From: Shewanella avicenniae
GTDB taxonomy: Bacteria; Pseudomonadota; Gammaproteobacteria; Enterobacterales; Shewanellaceae
Direction of reading: 5' to 3'
NCBI RefSeq assembly: GCF_017354945.1
Contig: NZ_CP071503.1
Location: 3,534,001-3,598,000, forward strand
Length of the DNA stretch: 64,000 bases
The notes below the pieces were generated by a model. The model did not search any database. It was given only the letters and a program-made list of their open reading frames with translations, and was not told where the DNA came from. Made by a program: the position numbers and the translations under genes. Each line of letters opens with the position of its first letter. Positions within the stretch are counted from its first letter, which is position 1. Shown one piece after another: positions 1-7,818 of the stretch.

Positions 1-1
1 G

Positions 2-1174
2 AATCAATGCCCTAAAATTCACCAGAAGCGACTTAATTCATTAATGATTGCTGTGCAATCATTACTTGAAGGACAGCGACTGTCCTTAACCGAGTTAGGA
101 CGAAATATTACTGGGCGAGTCGCCGCGAAACATAACATCAAACGCATAGACCGACTGCTTGGAAATCCCGCTTTGCATCAAGAGCGACTCGATATCTATC
201 GTTGGCATGCACACCTTCTTTGTGGCGCCAACCCAATGCCTATAATTCTGGTTGATTGGTCAGATGTGCGAGACAAAGTGCGGCATCTCACCTTGCGGGC
301 ATCAGTGAGTTTCGAGGGGCGCTCAGTCATTATTTATGAACGTGTTTTTGCTTCTGCCGACCATAACTCACCAGTGAAAAGTCACGCGCCTTTTATCAAA
401 GAGCTCGCAACAATCCTACCGCCTAACTGTTGTCCGCTGATTGTGACCGATGCAGGCTATGGCAATTCATGGTTTAGAATTATTGAAGCACAAGGATGGT
501 TTTGGCTCGGCCGAGTGCGCGGGCATATCGGCTTTAAACCATTCGGTAGTAAGCAATGGCATAGCAATAAGTCCTTCTATCCATCGGCTAACACTAAAGC
601 TCGCTGTTTGGGTTTTGGTGAGCTAAGCAAACGAAATCCAATTTATGCCACCCTGCATTTATACAAGGCTAATGCTAAAGGCCGTAAAGACGTACGTTCA
701 TACACGGCAGGACGTAACCATACATCCCAAGAAAGTTATCGCCTCGGAGCTAAGGAGCCATGGCTCTTAGCGACCAATCTCCCTGCTCAAGCCATGACAT
801 CTAAACAGCTCGTTAATATTTACGCCAAACGTATGCAAATAGAGGAAACTTTCCGTGATATGAAGAGCTCACAATACGGGCTAGGCTTGCGTCATAGCAA
901 TACGAGATGTGCTAAGCGTTTCGATATCTTAATGCTGATCGTAATGTTGGCTGAATGGACGCTACGATTGTTAGGGATGATAGCGACAAAACACAATTGG
1001 ACACGTGAGTTTCAGGCTAACACGACGCGTCACCGGAGAGTGCTATCGTTGATCCGCTTAGGCCGAGAGGTACGAAAACGCAGGCGAGATTACCCCATTA
1101 GTAGCGAAGACATAAGGTGGGCAATAAGGCATTACATCATGCAAGTTCATCACATGGGAATGCCTAAATTATGA
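2..1174 (+). CDS. IS4-family (IS10-like) transposase, 5' end outside the window
   Basis: This is a DDE transposase that cuts and pastes its own element. Counting from the internal ATG at 44, the first catalytic Asp is D71 in VDWSD, the second is D136 in IVTDAGYG, and the IS4 YREK signature is Y260, R263, E267 and K274. The reading frame stays open upstream of that ATG to base 2 and encodes residues matching the IS10 transposase N-terminus (CPKIHQKRLNSL). The ATG at 44 is therefore internal and the true start lies roughly 10 to 25 codons before the window. No frameshift or internal stop is seen, so the copy may be functional. Confidence 0.92.
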   Translation, partial: NQCPKIHQKRLNSLMIAVQSLLEGQRLSLTELGRNITGRVAAKHNIKRIDRLLGNPALHQERLDIYRWHAHLLCGANPMPIILVDWSDVRDKVRHLTLRASVSFEGRSVIIYERVFASADHNSPVKSHAPFIKELATILPPNCCPLIVTDAGYGNSWFRIIEAQGWFWLGRVRGHIGFKPFGSKQWHSNKSFYPSANTKARCLGFGELSKRNPIYATLHLYKANAKGRKDVRSYTAGRNHTSQESYRLGAKEPWLLATNLPAQAMTSKQLVNIYAKRMQIEETFRDMKSSQYGLGLRHSNTRCAKRFDILMLIVMLAEWTLRLLGMIATKHNWTREFQANTTRHRRVLSLIRLGREVRKRRRDYPISSEDIRWAIRHYIMQVHHMGMPKL

Positions 1175-1187
1175 GGGGATCCCCCAG
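1166..1187 (+). repeat. Right terminal inverted repeat of the IS10-like element
   Basis: Read on the minus strand, 1187 to 1166 starts CTGGGGGATCCCC and overlaps the transposase stop codon. The matching left repeat lies outside the window. Confidence 0.75.
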
Positions 1188-1285
1188 CGCCGCGCCGAGG
1201 GGTTATCGGAGTCGCCTGAAAATTGTGTGTTGACCAAATTTAAATTGGCGGCTATAGCCTTTCAATTAACGCCGTAAACGCCTGA

Positions 1286-2755
1286 TTATCTTTTTTTACC
1301 TGCATCTTTGGCTAATGCAAATATACCTAACATTGAACTAGACAACACTTTTCGCTCGTGTGATTCCTCAAGTTTATCCGCAGTGTATTTTCCACTGGCG
1401 GCCAATGCTAAAGGGATAGCAGCCCCTAAAAAAGGAGCCAAAGCTGGAACCATAGTTACAGCAAGACCTCCGCCTGCTATCAAAGCCGATTTCATGTGCT
1501 TTGCTTTATACTTCCCATTTAATATCTCTACTTCTTTTTGATGTGTAGCGATTAGTGACTCTACATGTGAGCATACTTCTGCAGCAGTGTAGTCAAGATC
1601 CTCAATTTTTACCGTTGGAAGACTAGTTATAAATCCTCTAAGATCATTCCTAAATTTGACGTTCTCATCACTCTTTCTAAGTTCAATTATTTGCTCATCG
1701 TTAATGTTTGCCAAATAATCCAATCGACTATTGGTCAATGCCGAAATAGCTGTATTAAGAATCTGATCGGAGCCCGATAATTCAAAAACCCTTGAATTAT
1801 CCATTCGGCTTAAAAGGGAGAAATAATGAGCTTGAGCAGGTATGCACAATAATGGATTGCTGTTCAGCTCATTAGAATTTTCAAATAAGTGAAATTGCGG
1901 TTGAATGCGTTCCATTATCCCATTTAAAACAATTTGACCTTCCGACGCATGAGCGAGCATTTCATTAAATTCTGCAGTTCTCCACAGCTCTGCCTCTTCT
2001 CTATAATTTTTTAAAGCATCTCTGATTGGCTCTCCAATTTCACCTCCGGGAGAAATAAAAAGTCCCTGTCTTTCAACCCCCACGAGAAAATTTTTCTCAT
2101 CACTAGCTACGTAATCAAAAACGTCAACAATGCTTAAAATTTCCCTGTTGACATAGTATGAGAAAAAGTCCGCGATAAGTTGATTCGTTTCATCCTTAGT
2201 TTGCTGGTCATTTTCTTCAAGTGACTTTTCCCAACTCGGAAAAACAAGAAATGGAGGGATGTCGAAGTCTTGCGAAAGCAGGTTTTTAAGATGTAGAGTA
2301 AAAAATACTGCTTGGATTATATTTACGAATCTGAATTTCTCATGCTCTCGCTTTGCCTCTAGCCAAGGCATAACCGGATCAGGAATCAATACGATATCAG
2401 AAATAAGAATAGTCTTTTTAACAGCATTGAGTTGTGTTTCTAGAAACCTACTGCTGCCGCCAAGATTGATCTTGCAACATTTTATGTTCTTGGCTGATTT
2501 AAAACACTCCATGCTTTCTTGCGAATATAACTTTCCTAGATTTTTAGCAAGATTCTCAAATGAAGTCATGCAGGCAGAAGACCGCTTTGAATCATTCCTA
2601 AGGGATTCTCCCAACTTATTAATGGCCTGTGAAAATTCTGAAGGTGAGGAAAATTTGTCAAATGCACAGCCGGTAGCACCAACAAAGAATTCTTCCAATA
2701 TTTCGAAATACGCTCTTTGATAGATCAACAGTGTATGTAAATCAGACTCTTGCAC
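1286..2755 (-). CDS. Unknown 489-aa protein with a C-terminal hydrophobic hairpin, cassette-like context
   Basis: I do not recognise the family. Translation starts at GTG (2755) behind a strong AAGGAAGG ribosome site; no ATG lies nearby. Residues 1-410 look soluble and mostly helical. Near residue 415 follows a Gly/Ala/Pro-rich hydrophobic stretch (roughly 415-450: LIAGGGLAVTMVPALAPF, then GAAIPLALAAS) able to form a membrane hairpin, and the tail is basic (AKDAGKKR). There is no signal peptide. The DNA is visibly more AT-rich than the arabinose genes. An attC site lies just upstream and an IS10-like element lies 99 bp downstream, which suggests an acquired gene. A defence or toxin role is conceivable because integron cassettes often carry such genes, but nothing in the sequence shows it. 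Confidence 0.7.
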   Translation of the reverse strand: MQESDLHTLLIYQRAYFEILEEFFVGATGCAFDKFSSPSEFSQAINKLGESLRNDSKRSSACMTSFENLAKNLGKLYSQESMECFKSAKNIKCCKINLGGSSRFLETQLNAVKKTILISDIVLIPDPVMPWLEAKREHEKFRFVNIIQAVFFTLHLKNLLSQDFDIPPFLVFPSWEKSLEENDQQTKDETNQLIADFFSYYVNREILSIVDVFDYVASDEKNFLVGVERQGLFISPGGEIGEPIRDALKNYREEAELWRTAEFNEMLAHASEGQIVLNGIMERIQPQFHLFENSNELNSNPLLCIPAQAHYFSLLSRMDNSRVFELSGSDQILNTAISALTNSRLDYLANINDEQIIELRKSDENVKFRNDLRGFITSLPTVKIEDLDYTAAEVCSHVESLIATHQKEVEILNGKYKAKHMKSALIAGGGLAVTMVPALAPFLGAAIPLALAASGKYTADKLEESHERKVLSSSMLGIFALAKDAGKKR

Positions 2756-2772
2756 CTTGCCTTCCTTTTAAC

Positions 2773-2833
2773 AGATAACGTTTAAACTAACCGGCCTCGC
2801 GTTAGCGCGGTCGGGTTGAGTGTTTTGTTAGGC
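2773..2833 (-). other. Integron-type attC recombination site
   Basis: On the minus strand the 61-bp segment begins GCCTAAC (fits RYYYAAC) and ends GTTATCT (near GTTRRRY). The intervening arms pair imperfectly around CGCG-CTAA-CGCG, with unpaired bases on one arm as in attC sites. Its arrangement closely parallels the attC of aadA-type cassettes. It directly abuts the stop codon of the 104-codon gene, as expected for a one-gene cassette. No integron integrase gene is in the window. Confidence 0.75.
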
Positions 2834-3148
2834 CTAATAGTTCGCTTCATCAATAGCTGCTTGACCTTTTTCCTTGATCCTTTTTATGTCGTTGTTTGCA
2901 TTCTCAATATATTCATCGATACAGCTCAAATATTGCTGTAGTTGAGAATTGTAAAGTTCGACATCAGAATTGTAGGAGTCGATTTCCCACTGACTGTTGA
3001 ATGAATATGGTTTAAACGGTTTGGTAGGCTTGGAGCAGGAGTGGGAAGGATAGCCTCTAAAGCCAAGATTGCTTCCCCCAAAAACCACAGCGTATGTGCT
3101 CAGTGGAAAAAGCAGAACCAGCAAAATTGATAGAATTCGTTTTTTCAT
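2834..3148 (-). CDS. Small secreted protein of unknown function, gene-cassette borne
   Basis: The 104-residue product has a clear signal peptide (MKKRILSILLVLLFPLSTYA, residues 1-20, cleavage likely after TYA). The mature part is hydrophilic, with an N-terminal Gly/Ser segment, a Lys/Pro patch near residue 40, two mature cysteines (38 and about 76) that could form a disulfide, and a helical charged C-terminus. The stop codon (TAG, 2836-2834) is immediately followed by the attC site, so the gene and the attC together look like one integron cassette. The family is not recognised; a periplasmic or secreted location is inferred only from the signal peptide. Confidence 0.65.
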   Translation of the reverse strand: MKKRILSILLVLLFPLSTYAVVFGGSNLGFRGYPSHSCSKPTKPFKPYSFNSQWEIDSYNSDVELYNSQLQQYLSCIDEYIENANNDIKRIKEKGQAAIDEANY

Positions 3149-3433
3149 TATCTGAAGCCCTAACAGTATTAGACGACATCATGTTGGAATTTATAACGAC
3201 AAGGAGCCGCATCACTCATCCTCACCGCTCAACTTAAGCGCATACGCCACTGAGCACAATAGAAAAATCAACAAATGTTGATCTCAATGTCTGTGTATAA
3301 AACGACTCTCTGACAGCACAACTGCATATAAAGCAACACTGAGTAAATCAGACGTATATCAAATAGCTTAAAGCATCCCCGATGTCGCAGGAGTACTCCG
3401 AGAATTCCCAGCACATGCGGACTTGTGGCCGTC
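3149..3433. other. Gene-free stretch between cassette gene and hairpin region
   Basis: Several short overlapping open frames exist on both strands from here to about 3976, but none has a ribosome site, family resemblance or consistent coding character. A GTTAGGG core-like heptamer lies just upstream of the 104-codon gene on the minus strand, but no matching second attC arm is visible. A 10-bp palindrome (GGAGTACTCC) lies at 3390-3399. Confidence 0.5.
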
Positions 3434-3690
3434 GCCAGCATGGATGCTGGCGCCGAGCTTCCAAGGATGGATTCACAGCGTGCCACAAGGATGCGTGTGC
3501 ATAAGCCCGCTGCAGGCGATTTATAGCGATGCGCTAACAAGCAGCTTTTCAACACTAATGAAAGTACCAACGTTCAGGCAACGCCAATTCCCCTTCGGCG
3601 CGGCGGAGGAGCGTTGGGCAGGCATCAAGCAATTGAGGCATGGATGCCTCAAAGCCGCGCCGAGGAATGGATTCCGAGTTGGCGGCGATT
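3434..3690. repeat. Two related intergenic modules centred on GCATGGATGC palindromes
   Basis: Module A has GCCAGCAT-GG-ATGCTGGC (3434-3451), then GCCGAG and a GATGGATTC element. Module B has TTGAGGCAT-GG-ATGCCTCAA (3633-3652), then GCCGCGCCGAG and AATGGATTC. Both share the core GCATGGATGC and the same order of downstream elements, which indicates copies of one dispersed intergenic repeat. Confidence 0.6.
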
Positions 3691-3750
3691 TGCGCAGATG
3701 ACAAACCAGAAGCGCCGTAGCGTTTCGCGACGTGGGGCGGCTGGGGGATT

Positions 3751-3906
3751 GATAAGGGGGCGAAGCCGTCTAGCCCCCTTATCCTCTGGTGTGGAACGAG
3801 TAGTTCCACGACTTTGCCAAGCGCAGCTTGGAATGGCGAAGCCATCAATCTTTCGCAACCGCAGGTTGCTATCGCGCAGCGATAAAATTGGAAAGCGTAG
3901 CTTTCC
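3751..3906. repeat. Tandem array of short perfect hairpins, mostly with GNA triloops
   Basis: In order: GATAAGGGGGC pairs with GCCCCCTTATC (3751-3761/3773-3783); GTGGAAC with GTTCCAC (3791-3797/3803-3809); CCAAGC-gca-GCTTGG (3817-3831); ATGGC-gaa-GCCAT (3833-3845); GCAACC-gca-GGTTGC (3855-3869); TATCGC-gca-GCGATA (3870-3884); GGAAAGC-gta-GCTTTCC (3890-3906). The last five are perfect stems with a GNA triloop, and four of them contain the heptamer GCGNAGC. They are almost back to back. Confidence 0.8.
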
Positions 3907-3913
3907 AGCCGCA

Positions 3914-3946
3914 ACAAAAAAGGCTCTGCAATCGCAGAGCCTTTCC
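3914..3946 (-). terminator. Rho-independent terminator of the arabinan operon
   Basis: On the minus strand AAAGGCTCTGC-gatt-GCAGAGCCTTT is followed by a T run (complement of 3915-3920). It lies 23 bp past the GH43 stop codon. Confidence 0.85.
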
Positions 3947-3968
3947 AATCACCAACAAGTGAAACTAA

Positions 3969-5798
3969 CTACTTAGTTTCACGCAAATGAAACACTTGGC
4001 AATTCGTACCCAGCGCTGGCGCTTGGGCAAAGTTAGTACCGTCGGCTAAGCCACAGCTCGATAAGTCGAGCACTTGCTTGGTGTAACGGTTGTGCAGCTC
4101 AATACCACCGCCTTCCAGTGGCGTAATGCGCCAATGTGAAGTCTTGGTTTGACACTGACCAGTGATCAGGTTGGCGCCAGGCACTACCGCATCATCTTTG
4201 GCTTCAATACATTGCTCGCCATTGCTGATGTGGAAGAAACCGTTGTCGGTTGGTTTGAAGTGCCATTTTTGGTTGGCGCTATCAGACCACGCGGATTGCT
4301 CCACGTTACCTTTGACAGTAGAAACCACTTTACCGGATTGTTGGCTAACAATCGCCACCTCGCCGGTTGGGTTCAGTTGCCACTGGCTGGCATCATCGAT
4401 TTTATCGACCAAGCTCAGGCCGTTAGCAGCCAACGCCAGATACTTGCCCGAGTCGCGATGTTTGATCAGGGTGTAACCACCCATTCCCACATCTAAATGC
4501 CACTCTTGGAATGGCTCGTTATGCCATACATCTTCGTTCACCTTGCCTGCAGCAACGCCAAGGAACTTGCCATCATCGCTGTTTGCCAGACGGAAGAAAC
4601 CTTTGGTGGTGGCATCAATCACCCAACCACTGGTGCTGGCAGAACATGCAGCAACGCCTGCGTCAGACGCGATACATTGCGTAGATTTGCCATCTTGCAG
4701 TTGGTAGCGTTGACCTTGAATCGCCGTTTTCAGTGGGCCATCTTCGCCAGAGGGTGGCGGCACTAATTCGCCCGGAGTCAGCGGCTTACCAAAGTTTGGC
4801 GTGCCGTCTGCGTGCCAAGTGAATTTTTGCGCCCGCAGTGAGCGGCTGGCGCCACAACCGTCGGTGACGTGATCGTTACCGTGGTACACCAACCAGTTTT
4901 CTTTACCGTCTGGCGAGGTGAAGAAACCGTTGTGACCAGGACCAAACACCTTGTCGGTGCGTTCAAATACTGGCTTAGGTGATTTCTTCCATGAATTGAT
5001 ATCCATTGGATCGTTACCGACCAATTCATACTGGCCTAACTTATAGTCAGGGGTATCACAGAAGCTGCCTGAATAGATCAAGAAGGTGCGACCATCGTGC
5101 TGCAGGATTTCTGGCCCTTCAGTCACTTTACGGCCACTAGTTTCCCAATCCAGCACTGGACGGGTCAGCACCACGTGTTTGGTGTCTGGCTTCAGTGTCC
5201 ATGGGTTTTCCATCTCTGCAATGATGTTACGTTGCTCATCGCCTTGCCACTGTGAGTACAGCAGATACAGGCCGCCGTTCACTTCGAGGTAAGTGCCGTC
5301 GATGTTCCACGTATTCGGCATCATTGAGCCTTTGTAGGTGTACGGGCCCATTGGGTCATCACCGGCGCTTTCCAGCACATTAAGGTGCTGATGGTCTAAG
5401 GTGCCGTCTTGGCCTGCGGTGTACATCATGTACCAACGATAGCCGTTCGGGCCTTTTAAGCGGTGGAATTCAAACGCCCAGAAGTTACAACAGGCTTCGG
5501 GCAGTGTTGATGACCAGACGTTGACCGGCGTAGCGTTGGCCAGACCTTCCAAGGTGGGTGATTTACGCATCACCAACTCTGAGGTCCAGGTGGTGGTGGT
5601 CAGGTAATAGTTGCCGTCCCAGTATTCCAACCATGGGTCGGCACCGTTTGGAAACAGTGGATTAGTGAAACTACCCTTGGGGGTTGTTTGTGCTGCGGAT
5701 GAAGTTGCCTGACTGACGTCCTGTTGCGTTGAGGCACAGGCGGCTAATGCAAGTGTCAGCGGCAAAAGTGCAAGCTTACTGCTTAGTCTGTTTTTCAT
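3969..5798 (-). CDS. GH43-family alpha-L-arabinofuranosidase/arabinanase lipoprotein with ricin-like C-terminal domain
   Basis: Predicted to release arabinose from arabinan or arabinose side chains outside the cytoplasm. Numbered from the ATG at 5798 (a TTG two codons earlier is less likely given the GAGAG ribosome site): a lipoprotein signal with lipobox LAAC (C21), then a five-bladed GH43 propeller to about residue 350. The candidate catalytic base is D54 (GADPW), the pKa-modulating Asp is D167 (NIDGTYL) and the general acid is E227 (TEGPEIL). Residues about 365-609 contain QxW-type repeats (EWHL, QWQL, KWHF, HWRI) of a ricin-B-like carbohydrate-binding fold. The blade sequences resemble the exo-1,5-alpha-L-arabinofuranosidase branch. 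It is the last gene of the operon, 12 nt after the GH97 stop. Confidence 0.85.
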   Translation of the reverse strand: MKNRLSSKLALLPLTLALAACASTQQDVSQATSSAAQTTPKGSFTNPLFPNGADPWLEYWDGNYYLTTTTWTSELVMRKSPTLEGLANATPVNVWSSTLPEACCNFWAFEFHRLKGPNGYRWYMMYTAGQDGTLDHQHLNVLESAGDDPMGPYTYKGSMMPNTWNIDGTYLEVNGGLYLLYSQWQGDEQRNIIAEMENPWTLKPDTKHVVLTRPVLDWETSGRKVTEGPEILQHDGRTFLIYSGSFCDTPDYKLGQYELVGNDPMDINSWKKSPKPVFERTDKVFGPGHNGFFTSPDGKENWLVYHGNDHVTDGCGASRSLRAQKFTWHADGTPNFGKPLTPGELVPPPSGEDGPLKTAIQGQRYQLQDGKSTQCIASDAGVAACSASTSGWVIDATTKGFFRLANSDDGKFLGVAAGKVNEDVWHNEPFQEWHLDVGMGGYTLIKHRDSGKYLALAANGLSLVDKIDDASQWQLNPTGEVAIVSQQSGKVVSTVKGNVEQSAWSDSANQKWHFKPTDNGFFHISNGEQCIEAKDDAVVPGANLITGQCQTKTSHWRITPLEGGGIELHNRYTKQVLDLSSCGLADGTNFAQAPALGTNCQVFHLRETK

Positions 5799-5810
5799 TA
5801 TCAACGTCTC

Positions 5811-7742
5811 TCAATTAAAAACCATCACAAAACCGGCGGACGGTTTCAGTGTTAGCTGGCGGATACTGCTGTCGATATCAGACTGCACCACCGCACGCGG
5901 GGTATCGCCGTCTTCAATTAACCATCCCTGTCCATTTCCCACAAAGGACAGATCCAGCGCGAGTGTTTTAGGTTCTTTTTCGGCGTTAATGCCAGCGATG
6001 AACCATTGTTTGCCTGCACGTCTGGCGATCACAGCGTATTTGCCGGGATATCCCCCAAGAAATCGACTCTCATCCCAACTGCCGGGCACAGAGCGCAGGT
6101 AACGCTTCACGAACTCAGGCATTGCACTCATCTGCTCAGGCGTGGTGACCAGATGTTGAATGCCTGAAGTTAATAACACCGGCAGCGCTAACTCAAAACC
6201 ATTGCTGGTTTTGCGCTCGATATTGGGAATATCGCCCAGTACCATCGGTGTGAAATCCATTGGGTCAAACAGGTTGCGGGTAAACGGCAACATGGCAATG
6301 TGGGTCGCTTCGCGATCGGCCACTTCTTGGAAGAAGGTGATCATCTCAAAGCCTTTCACCGCTTCTGCGGTGAGCAGGTTTGGCCAAGTGCGCTGCAAGC
6401 CACGGGGGAGCGTGGTGCCGTGGAAGTTCACCAGCAGTTGATGCTCAGCAGCATCTTTCAAAATATCTTGGTAATACTGCATCACTGAAGATGCATCACC
6501 AGGGAAGAAATCGACTTTAACGCCCTTGATGCCCATCTTTTGCAAACGGGCAAATTCGCGCTCGCGATCATCATGGGTCAGCAGTTGGCTTTTAGGGGTG
6601 TATTGGGTGCCGTTCCAAGGGCCAGAGGAGTTGTACCACACCAGTAAGCCAACATTTTTAGCTTTGGCGTAAGCCGCCAGTTCAGCCATTTTTTGGTAGC
6701 CGATGTTTTGATCCCAATTCACATCCACCAAGATGTACGGCCAGTGCATATCAGCCGCGTAATCAATAAATTGCTTTTGAATGGGGTAAGTGACTGACTC
6801 ATCTTTGAGTAAGCCCCAGCTCCATGCCGAAACGCCCGGTTTAATCCAAGCGGTGTCGGTGATTTTGGCCGGGTCAGCTAAGTCGGTGCCGAGGGTAGAG
6901 CTCATCAGGGTATTTAAGTCACCCACGGCGATAATCCGCCACGGAGAATGCAACGGCAGTTTGGCTTCAGGCAGCCATTTACCGTTGGTGAGCGCTTCTT
7001 TCTCGCTCGGGAAGCGTAACTGATACAAGCCATCAGGGCTTTGTTGTGCCAAGTTACTGCCAGCGTAGTGGCCGTCGTTGCCCGCTTCGGTAATCGCAAT
7101 CCAGTCGTTACCGTATTGATACAGTGCAGGATAGATCCAGCCGTTTTCAGTTGGGGATGGCGTGGTGACGCTGATATTTTGGCTGTAGTCTTCTTCGTAA
7201 GACGGGTTAGTCCGTTCCCAGCCCGACTTAGCATCGGCTTTGTGTTGCAGCCAAGCTTTGGTTTCAGGGAAGAAGTGGAAGCCAGTCAGTTCATTCATCA
7301 CAATGCGGCTATCGGTTGATTTTTCAGGCAATACATAACGGTATGCCAAACCATCATCGGATAAACGCATCTCAATGGTGAGCGTGTGCCCTTGCGGATT
7401 ACTGAAGCTGACTTTGATGTCGTTGGCTTGATACTCCACATGGCGTTGTTTGCCGGTCCACAGCTCGTATTGGCTACGTACCTGCTCTTGGCCGAACTCT
7501 TTTTTAAAGCTCAGCGCTTTATCAAACTGGGTGGTATTGAGGTTAAGCCCCAGTGGCGAAGGTTTCAGCACCGGTTGGTTATGGTGAAACAGCTGATACC
7601 ACAAACGGCCTTGCTCATCGAGGCTGAGTGAAGCGGATAGCTGTTTGTCTGGGCTGGTGAAGCGGGTTTGCCATGCTGCTGCGGATGCTGAGCATGTTGC
7701 CAACAGCGCCAATACGCCAGATAACGCCAGATAACCTTTCAT
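5811..7742 (-). CDS. Exported GH97 glycoside hydrolase
   Basis: GH97 enzymes act on alpha-glucosides (inverting branch) or on alpha-galactosides and beta-L-arabinopyranosides (retaining branch). The 643-residue protein has a signal peptide (residues 1-22), an N-terminal beta-sandwich (about 25-280), a TIM barrel (about 285-545) and a C-terminal beta domain. The barrel carries GVKVDFF with D411, at the place of the Asp nucleophile of retaining GH97 enzymes, and LTAEAVKGFE (E460 or E466 as acid/base candidates). This pattern plus the arabinan context favours alpha-galactosidase or beta-L-arabinopyranosidase activity over SusB-like alpha-glucosidase. That specificity is inference. The ribosome site AAAGGAATTC precedes the ATG. 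Confidence 0.85.
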   Translation of the reverse strand: MKGYLALSGVLALLATCSASAAAWQTRFTSPDKQLSASLSLDEQGRLWYQLFHHNQPVLKPSPLGLNLNTTQFDKALSFKKEFGQEQVRSQYELWTGKQRHVEYQANDIKVSFSNPQGHTLTIEMRLSDDGLAYRYVLPEKSTDSRIVMNELTGFHFFPETKAWLQHKADAKSGWERTNPSYEEDYSQNISVTTPSPTENGWIYPALYQYGNDWIAITEAGNDGHYAGSNLAQQSPDGLYQLRFPSEKEALTNGKWLPEAKLPLHSPWRIIAVGDLNTLMSSTLGTDLADPAKITDTAWIKPGVSAWSWGLLKDESVTYPIQKQFIDYAADMHWPYILVDVNWDQNIGYQKMAELAAYAKAKNVGLLVWYNSSGPWNGTQYTPKSQLLTHDDREREFARLQKMGIKGVKVDFFPGDASSVMQYYQDILKDAAEHQLLVNFHGTTLPRGLQRTWPNLLTAEAVKGFEMITFFQEVADREATHIAMLPFTRNLFDPMDFTPMVLGDIPNIERKTSNGFELALPVLLTSGIQHLVTTPEQMSAMPEFVKRYLRSVPGSWDESRFLGGYPGKYAVIARRAGKQWFIAGINAEKEPKTLALDLSFVGNGQGWLIEDGDTPRAVVQSDIDSSIRQLTLKPSAGFVMVFN

Positions 7743-7768
7743 ACCGAATTCCTTTCTGTTTGAAGAAA

Positions 7769-7793
7769 CGAATGTCGGCTAGGCCGACATTCG
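7769..7793 (-). terminator. Intercistronic hairpin between galM and the GH97 gene
   Basis: A perfect 11-bp stem, CGAATGTCGGC-tag-GCCGACATTCG, is followed on the minus strand by TTTCTTC. The T run is weak, so it may act as an attenuator or as a 3'-end stabiliser within the operon rather than as a full stop. Confidence 0.6.
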
Positions 7794-7818
7794 CATTGCT
7801 GAGTGAACAGCGCTCAGA

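Larger units (their letters stand above)
1..1187 (+). mobile_element. IS10-like (IS4 family) insertion sequence, right part
   Basis: The element is cut by the window start and ends at 1187. Its right terminus, read inward, is CTGGGGGATCCCCTCATAAT, which closely resembles the outside end of IS10 as I recall it. The transposase stop codon lies within this terminal repeat, as in IS10. The next nine bases (1188-1196, CGCCGCGCC) fit the NGCTNAGCN-like target preference of IS10 at G2, C3, G7 and C8. The left end is outside the window, so the target duplication cannot be confirmed. Confidence 0.85.

Noticed and set aside
3149-3260. A second attC upstream of the 104-codon gene
   Set aside because: A GTTAGGG core-like heptamer is present, but no matching inverse core or pairing arms are visible.
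3268-3976. Five overlapping open frames on both strands
   Set aside because: They cross the hairpin and repeat region, overlap each other, and lack ribosome sites. The palindromes create long open frames by composition.
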